From Closterium sp. Naga37s-1 (Eukaryota > Streptophyta > Zygnematophyceae > Desmidiales > Closteriaceae): DNA of 64,000 nt. Each line of letters opens with the position of its first letter. The first letter of the stretch is position 1. The stretch is from assembly GCA_947471745.1 (NCBI GenBank), contig CANJKZ010001038.1:372001-436000 (forward strand). The letters are read 5' to 3'. The translations under genes were made by a program, and so were the position numbers. A model generated the notes under the pieces. That model was not told where the DNA came from, ran no database searches, and saw nothing but the letters and a program-made list of their open reading frames with translations. Below, in pieces: positions 60,401 through 64,000 of the stretch.

Positions 60401-61369
60401 CGGAGGGGATGATCAGAAAGTGGTGAGCGCATTTCTCTCCCCTCTCCTCCATTCCTAGGTGCACTAATACATGCTCGCATGCAAAAGCTTCATGCATGCA
60501 TGTAGCCCACATGCGCACGTCCATGCATGCACGCACTCATTCTTGCACGCGTGTACGCAATCCAAGTGCTAGCAATTGCGTGAACCCGCACACACACACT
60601 CGCACACACACACTCGCACACACACACACTCGCACACACACACACTCGCACACACACACTCGCACACACACACTCGCACATACACACTCTCGCACACACA
60701 CACTCGCACACACACACTCGCACATACACACTCTTGCACACACACACTCGCACACACACACACGCACACACACACTCGCACACACACACTCGCACACACA
60801 CACTCGCACACACACATTCGCCTACACACACTCACCTATACACACTCGCACACACATTCGCACACACACACTCACACACACACATTCGCACACACACATT
60901 TGCACTCACACATACACCACATGCACTCAACCCTCATATGTGTACGAGCAGCACTAACGCACTTGCACATACATGCACACACATGCACACAAACATGAAC
61001 ACACCCTGTCAAATGTTCTTATCCAACTTTCTCATTACCATTTTGTGTTGCCATATGCTCTATCTCCCCTTCCCTGCTTCCATCCTCAAATCCTTTACCT
61101 CTCTCCCAGAATCGCTTGTAACTGTTTTATAAGTAAGGGACGAATGGAAAATAAGCTCTCCGCGTCATTTTCTCCATTTGCTGCTTCCCCCCTCAAGTCC
61201 TCTACCACCCCCCCTCACTTTCCCTCGCCTCCCTTTCTCATGCCCATAAGGTGTTACCATCTGTACCTCTCTCCATTCAACCCTTCCCCCTTCAGGTCCT
61301 CCATCTCTCTCCTTTGACCGCCTCTTCAACCTCGACTCACTGGAAGCTCACACATCCCCTTGCCTTGTA
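31826..61369 (+). CDS. WD40-repeat protein gene with giant intronic satellites
   Basis: Phase-consistent exons: the first ends at 33231, then 33785-33903, 35201-36255, 38123-38190, 38735-38806, 39132-39197, 39861-40005; one near 40630-40755; 41752-42004; then 57504-57586, 58183-58424, 59118-59204, 59989-60064, 60366-60422. ATG at 31826 (MAP|GTGAGT) and a last exon at 61296-61369 are guesses. The protein has a charged Gly/Glu-rich N-half (35201-36255), then WD40 blades: [90 protein letters not shown]. It probably acts as a scaffold; no specific partner recognised. Problems: TGA at 32713-32715 in the third N-terminal exon copy, an apparent 1-nt loss near 40670, and 42004 does not join 57504 in phase. 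Several exons are tandemly copied. Confidence 0.68.
32130..32760 (+). repeat. Three tandem copies of a WD40-gene N-terminal exon
   Basis: Copies near 32185, 32375-32510 and 32635-32760 share [16 protein letters not shown] and [11 protein letters not shown]. The middle copy reads through (APWEVRQW); the last has TGA for that Trp codon but continues into the long downstream exon. Confidence 0.7.
32262..32346. repeat. 14-bp repeat (TTTCGCCCCCCTCC)
   Basis: About six C-rich units upstream of the middle N-terminal exon copy of the WD40 gene. Confidence 0.85.
33417..33498 (+). tRNA. tRNA-Leu, anticodon TAG
   Basis: 82 nt fold as a class II tRNA. The acceptor stem GACGGTT pairs with AGCCGTC (one G-T), with discriminator A. 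The D arm has GGCCGAGTGGTCTAAGGC, the anticodon stem is CTGGA/TCCAG around TTTAGGC (anticodon TAG), there is a short variable arm, and the T arm is GTGGGTTCAAATCCCAC. A TGGCCGAGTGG A-box and GGTTCAAATCC B-box are present. No intron, no encoded CCA, as in nuclear tRNA genes. It lies in the WD40 intron 33232-33784, same strand. Confidence 0.97.
33785..34362 (+). repeat. Tandem copies of the WD40-gene exon HPMKKQ...VNHFN
   Basis: The intact exon at 33785-33903 is echoed at about 34118-34201 and 34285-34362 (GTGCAGCAGCAGCACTGCGC, CTCGTGAACCACTTCA), each followed by a donor-like GTGNG. The intervening ~150-bp spacer is also duplicated. Confidence 0.75.
34638..34663. repeat. 26-bp perfect palindrome, GAGTCGACTC core
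   Basis: Same sequence as the inner 26 bp of the palindrome at 113-140, 34.5 kb away. It sits between two copies of a ~70-bp repeat (CACACTGCAGCGTCGTGTGG). Confidence 0.85.
34890..35265 (+). repeat. Three tandem copies of the WD40-gene exon start [12 protein letters not shown]
   Basis: Acceptor plus CCTCGTNTTG...CAGCNNCACCTGCTG occurs at about 34889, 35047 and 35201. Only the third opens into the 1,055-nt exon that keeps phase with 38123. Confidence 0.75.
37013..37902. repeat. ATCAC pentanucleotide satellite with GTCAC blocks
   Basis: About 178 five-base units. Runs of ATCAC are broken by short blocks of GGTCACGTCACGTCAC at about 37148, 37349, 37418, 37512, 37627 and 37792, a higher-order pattern. 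It lies in the WD40 intron 36256-38122. All plus frames are open, giving false 340-430 codon ORFs. Confidence 0.95.
38199..38222. repeat. Near-perfect GAGGCGCCTC palindrome
   Basis: ACTTTTGAGGCGCCTCAAAG, starting 9 bp after the donor of the WD40 exon 38123-38190. Relatives are at about 38266 and 38411. Confidence 0.7.
38300..38495 (+). pseudogene. Two decayed copies of the WD40 exon ending IGCNE
   Basis: CAGCCTCAGCTTGTC...GGCTGCAAYGAGGTG of 38123-38190 recurs at about 38453-38490. A more broken copy is at about 38308-38360 (GGGGCAGGCCTCATCTGGTC). Each has a nearby GAGTCGACT-type palindrome. Confidence 0.7.
39219..39612. repeat. 10-bp minisatellite (CCATGCCCTT)
   Basis: About 39 units with occasional 7-bp CCATGCC variants, in the WD40 intron after the exon ending 39197. 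Open on both strands, not coding. Confidence 0.95.
40000..40300. repeat. 25-bp minisatellite that repeats a splice donor
   Basis: About twelve units of GTGAGTCATGTGTGCATCTT plus GTCAT. The first unit contains the exon border CAT|GTGAGT at 40005/40006, and nearly every later unit repeats that donor (variants GTGGGT near the end). Confidence 0.9.
40315..40430 (+). pseudogene. Decayed copy of WD40 exon 39861-40005
   Basis: Matches its second half (CATCGCGACAAGATCTGTGC, CTTGCCGTTAACCA) with indels that break the frame. Confidence 0.7.
41150..41760 (+). repeat. Six tandem copies of a WD40 exon start
   Basis: The acceptor and first ~45 nt of exon 41752-42004 (CCGGTGCGAGTGCGCATGG, GATGCGCTGTGCTTTG) recur at about 41160, 41270, 41385, 41518 and 41640. 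CATCATCCATTCA lies in the spacers. Only the last copy continues into the coding exon ([13 protein letters not shown]). Confidence 0.8.
42065..56980. repeat. 14.9-kb, 12-bp minisatellite (ATGCCACCACGC)
   Basis: About 1,240 head-to-tail copies of a 12-bp unit. Being a multiple of three with no stop in any register, it is open in all six frames ([24 protein letters not shown]), so the ~5,000-codon frames here are artefacts. From about 42,590 to 45,360 the units are essentially perfect. After 45,360, 1-2 nt indels appear and become frequent at 48.2-48.5, 50.3-51.1, 51.4-51.9, 52.6-53.1 and 55.1-56.6 kb. Each unit has a GCATGC palindrome, one CpG and a short alternating purine-pyrimidine run. It lies between WD40 exons ending 42004 and starting 57504, so it appears intronic. 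Confidence 0.98.
57245..57725 (+). repeat. Three tandem copies of the WD40 exon [10 protein letters not shown]
   Basis: Copies at about 57252-57330 (decayed), 57504-57586 (used here, in phase with 58183) and 57652-57726 ([20 protein letters not shown], also with donor). The middle and last copies could be alternative exons. Confidence 0.75.
57404..57488. repeat. (CT)n microsatellite, ~85 bp
   Basis: About 42 CT dinucleotides directly before the acceptor of the exon at 57504, acting as an extreme polypyrimidine tract. Confidence 0.97.
58498..58599. repeat. (GGTGT)n pentanucleotide array
   Basis: About 20 perfect units in the WD40 intron after 58424. Open in three frames, not coding. Confidence 0.97.
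58727..58930. repeat. 7-bp array (CATGGTG/TATGGTG)
   Basis: About 29 heptamer units with CATGGTG, TATGGTG and CATGGCG variants in the same WD40 intron. Confidence 0.92.
59370..59512. repeat. (CCCCTT)n hexanucleotide array
   Basis: About 24 perfect CCTTCC-type units, a pure pyrimidine/purine strand bias that could form triplex DNA. In the WD40 intron after 59204. Confidence 0.97.
59625..59935 (+). pseudogene. Decayed copies of WD40 exon [15 protein letters not shown]
   Basis: Blocks at about 59633 (CGTGGCTGTATGGGACTTA), 59722 (GACCTCACTCTAGCCAATCC) and 59852 (TGTGGCAGTGCGGTACTCTG) echo the intact exon 59989-60064 with indels. A GAGTCAACTC palindrome lies at about 59665. Confidence 0.75.
60588..60905. 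repeat. CACACACACTCG array
   Basis: CA-rich 12-14 bp units with CTCG punctuation, a Z-DNA-prone tract downstream of the last clear WD40 exon. Confidence 0.93.
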
Positions 61370-61704
61370 GCCTTGCTGCAGCATGTTGCAAATGGTTTGA
61401 GGCACCAATAAATACTGTCATCGCTCGGATAGTAGACATATATGTCTTATCTCGTACACTGCTCAAAATTCTTGAGTTATCTTGTATTTGGGATGGTTTA
61501 GGGTGTCTTATAAGTCTTATAAGTGGAAAAAAATATAAGTACTCTGCATCATTTGCAAAGTGTGTAGAAACCACCCAGGGGCCAAATTCATTGAAACAGG
61601 ATGACCTTGGTGGTGATGCATGCAGCGCCCCCACTTGCCACATGGGGGATGCAGCAAAGCTGCTACTGCTGGCAACATCACTCCGTGCTGGCAGCATCTA
61701 ATAA
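61370..61704. other. No gene recognised
   Basis: AT-rich sequence (61380-61580) and a short segment ending at the 17-bp array. It may include the end of the WD40 transcript. Confidence 0.4.
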
Positions 61705-62053
61705 TGCTACCAGCGTCGTTTTGCTGCCAGCGTCGTTTTGCTGCCAGCGTCGTTTTGCTGCCAGCGTCGTTTTGCTGCCAGCGTCGTTTTGCTGCCAGCG
61801 TCGTTTTGCTGCCAGCGTCGTTTTGCTGCCAGCGTCGTTTTGCTGCCAGCGTCGTTTTGCTGCCAGCGTCGTTTTGCTGCCAGCGTCGTTTTGCTGCCAG
61901 CGTCGTTTTGCTGCCAGCGTCGTTTTGCTGCCAGCGTCGTTTTGCTGCCAGCGTCGTTTTGCTGCCAGCGTCGTTTTGCTGCCAGCGTCGTTTTGCTGCC
62001 AGCGTCGTTTTGCTGCCAGCGTCGTTTTGCTGCCAGCGTCGTTTTGCTGCCAG
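61705..62053. repeat. 17-bp minisatellite (TTTTGCTGCCAGCGTCG)
   Basis: About 20 near-perfect units; a shorter GCTGGCAGCA echo surrounds it (61665-61695, 62050-62095), in part inverted. Open frames of 120-190 codons here are repeat artefacts. Confidence 0.95.
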
Positions 62054-62109
62054 CACCGCATGGATGCTTCCAGAACGCTGCTGGCAGCACGATGGCAGCG
62101 TGAGGGCTG

Positions 62110-62138
62110 TCCTCTACGAGGAGATTCCTCGTAGAGGA
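62110..62138. repeat. 13-bp perfect inverted repeat with 3-nt loop
   Basis: TCCTCTACGAGGA (62110-62122) and TCCTCGTAGAGGA (62126-62138) would form a tight hairpin between the 17-bp array and the following ORF. Confidence 0.85.
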
Positions 62139-62256
62139 GCGGCTCGACACCTTTGGAAGGGACACTCTAGCTGGGGAAGGTAGTCGGCTTGAGCTTCATT
62201 TGGTGCTCAAAGAGGTTGAGATCTCAACTCAACCTTTGCTCTCGGCAGGCTTAACC

Positions 62257-63321
62257 ATGCGCAGCAAAGTCCCCGTAGGCACGTCCTCACCTCGCCCTCA
62301 CGTGCAGGTAAATAACTACGGGCGAATTAACTTGCCCGGTGATGACATCTATGTAGCCATGGCGAAGAATACGCGCAAGGCAGGAACATCTACCGCCGCC
62401 TCCGATGCGAGCTGTGACGGGGACGGCGGCGACGAAGAACACGGCGACGACGACAAGGAGCATTGGCCGGAGAACGGCCACGACGACAACGCTTCAGGGG
62501 ATGAAATAGCTCCTACCAACATCGACGAGGACGAATGGTGGAATCGGCTGGTTGGGAGTGACGACGAAGTGGAAGAGTGGCGGGCTGGTGATTTGGACAA
62601 CGACGAGGGTGCTGATGCTGATGGTGAGCACGCGAAGGCAGCGACGTATGCAACGGGAGCGACGGTGGATGCGAATGCGGAGGCTGACGACGAGGCGGAT
62701 GCAGAAGCGAGGACGGAAGAGGAGGCGAAAGCGGATGCCGATGTTGTTGTGCCCGCGGATGTGGCCGCAATTGCGGACGCGGATGCTGTGGCGGAGGCAG
62801 ATACGAATGCTGCGGAGGGAGGTGCTGATGCTGTCTTATTTGACGGTGAAAACTCCAATGATGACCCGTGGAGCATCACGGGTGACGACGATGTTCCGCT
62901 TCTTAAGCGGAGGCTGCGTCATCGCCTACAATCCAAGCCGAAGCGTGCCCGCGTGGTGCTCTCTGATGACGACAGTCCGGGGGAAGAGCGTCAACCGTGC
63001 ATCACTGCTGCAGACAAGGGGAAAAGCAAGGTCGCGGAAGCCCCTGCTAAGGCCACCATTCGTCGCAGCACAAGCAACAAGAAGCGGAAGAACGACGGCG
63101 ACCCCGGATCCAGCACGGGTGCTGCTAAGAAGAAGAAGAAGAAAACGCCAAACAAGGACGACATTGTGGTCAACGAGGCGTTCGGCAGCGACGATGACTA
63201 CGCGGAGGCTGCAGGCCCGATTCCTTCATTCCCTAAGAAGGCGAAGCCGAAAGATCCCACCCTCAATAATCCCAACTCCCGTCCACCTTCCCCTCGTAGC
63301 AAGGACAGTAAGATTAGGTGA
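62257..63321 (+). CDS. Acidic/basic low-complexity ORF, probably the N-terminal part of a transposase
   Basis: The frame is open from 62200; ATG 62257 (context ACCATGC) or 62359 are likely starts. The product has an Asp/Glu/Ala-rich half, then Lys-rich nuclear-localisation-like stretches (KPKRARV, KKRKNDGD, KKKKKK) and a Ser/Pro tail. It ends in TGA (63319-63321). The same frame continues beyond that stop into a pogo-like DNA-binding domain, so this is probably the front of that protein. No enzymatic motif of its own; acidic style like the ORF at 13061. Confidence 0.5.
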   Translation: MRSKVPVGTSSPRPHVQVNNYGRINLPGDDIYVAMAKNTRKAGTSTAASDASCDGDGGDEEHGDDDKEHWPENGHDDNASGDEIAPTNIDEDEWWNRLVGSDDEVEEWRAGDLDNDEGADADGEHAKAATYATGATVDANAEADDEADAEARTEEEAKADADVVVPADVAAIADADAVAEADTNAAEGGADAVLFDGENSNDDPWSITGDDDVPLLKRRLRHRLQSKPKRARVVLSDDDSPGEERQPCITAADKGKSKVAEAPAKATIRRSTSNKKRKNDGDPGSSTGAAKKKKKKTPNKDDIVVNEAFGSDDDYAEAAGPIPSFPKKAKPKDPTLNNPNSRPPSPRSKDSKIR

Positions 63322-64000
63322 CGCGGAAGGACCGTATGCGAGAAGCTCAAGTGGGCGCGCCGCTACCACGAGGAATCCTAGGAATCTACCACATCCTTAA
63401 AGAAGACATCCTAGGAATCTACCGCATCCATCGCCTGCATCAGACGGTGTGCGGAGGCGGCTGCAGGCGTCTACAAGGGAGCGACGAACTGCCGCAAGCG
63501 AATGCATGGGGGGGGGGGGCGCCACGCACACTATCCCGACATGGAGGCGGCGTTATACCACTATATCTGCCTGCAGCGTGCTAATGGGGTGGCGATCTCG
63601 GTGAAAGCCACCCACAAGTGGAGCCGTGAGTGGATGAAGAAACACCACCCCGGCAAGGACTGGAACGCAAGCTCTCACTGGAGCTAGCGTTTCCGTGAGT
63701 GCTGGAACCTGGTCATGCGTGTGAAGACCAAGGTCGGCCAACGTGCCCAACTGTGAGATTCCAGAAGGTAAGCTCGCAGAATTCGGGAGCCGGAAGCCTG
63801 ATGAGCTTGCCCTCCTTGTCTGACGCCCGTCTATCCCCTATGTGCCTGGCAGGAATCGTGGTCCAAGCACAGGACAACGGGTGGATGGACGAGAGCACTG
63901 TGCAGACCTGGCTGACCAAGGAGGTGCCCCATCTGAACCCCCAGCGCGGCCAGAATGCGAGGCGTGCGATGCTGGTGTTGGACTCCTACCGCGGCCACAT
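63322..64000 (+). pseudogene. Decayed pogo/Tigger-like DDE transposase, runs off the window
   Basis: In the frame of the preceding ORF: CEKLKWARRYHEE (start of a helix-turn-helix), RKRMHGGGGRHAHYPDMEAAL (linker into the CENP-B-type HTH), VAISVKATHKWSREW and KDWNASSHW, then RFRECWNLVMRVKTKVGQ after a TAG. At least four in-frame stops lie between 63319 and 63754, two within a duplicated TCCTAGGAATCTACC. After a possible intron (donor at 63771, acceptor CTGGCAG ending 63852), VVQAQDNGWMDE and AMLVLDSYRGH match the DDE_1 domain around its second catalytic Asp. The first part of the DDE domain is absent. Confidence 0.75.

Noticed and set aside
61517..62183. 120-190 codon frames (CCQRRFAASVVLLPASF; GSKTTLAAKRRWQQND)
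   Set aside because: Translation of the 17-bp satellite; repeat units only.

Overview
The window is nuclear DNA of a eukaryote in the green lineage. It carries spliceosomal introns with GTGAGT-type donors and polypyrimidine-AG acceptors. It also has a Ty1/copia retrotransposon primed by the plant-type initiator-Met tRNA site (TGGTATCAGAGC), a chromodomain Ty3/gypsy remnant, a plant-type MAPR4 cytochrome-b5-like gene and a nuclear tRNA-Leu. GC-rich exons in repeat-choked introns would suit a streptophyte alga (a zygnematophyte such as Closterium is my guess), but nothing here proves the species.

Layout. (1) 1-4450: a broken partial copy of a MAPR4/neuferricin-like gene, with several tandemly duplicated exons. 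(2) 4756-10909: a complete copia element with 446-bp LTRs and a CAACA target duplication. (3) 11398-11836 (-): a two-exon gene for an 88-residue putative secreted protein. (4) 13061-17184: a nest in which an unknown ORF is cut by a gypsy element, whose LTR is in turn split by a TA-flanked MITE. (5) 17620-20030 (-): the 5' part of a DUF2064/TIGR04282-type glycosyltransferase gene, with one exon copied about seven times. (6) 20802-25506 (+): a MAPR4-like gene whose seven exons join in phase into 350 codons plus stop. (7) 26500-29790 (-): a Tim17/22/23 (PRAT)-like gene with arrays of duplicated exons. (8) 31826 to about 61370 (+): a WD40-repeat gene of about 29 kb. One of its introns is mostly a 14.9-kb, 12-bp minisatellite, and another contains a tRNA-Leu gene. 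(9) 61700-64000: a 17-bp satellite, a hairpin, an acidic ORF and a decayed pogo/Tigger-like transposase.

Three themes recur. First, exons and exon fragments are tandemly duplicated together with their splice sites in all four multi-exon loci (MAPR4, glycosyltransferase, PRAT, WD40). Often only one copy, or none, is fully intact. Second, introns have filled with private minisatellites; two of these sit at the same intron positions in both MAPR4 copies, so they predate that duplication. Third, a dispersed family of 20-28 bp palindromes (TTTTGAG-NCGN-CTCAAAA) recurs across the window, with core changes that keep the two-fold symmetry.

The longest open frames (about 5,000 codons on both strands, 42,015-57,060) are artefacts of the stop-free 12-bp repeat and are not annotated as genes.
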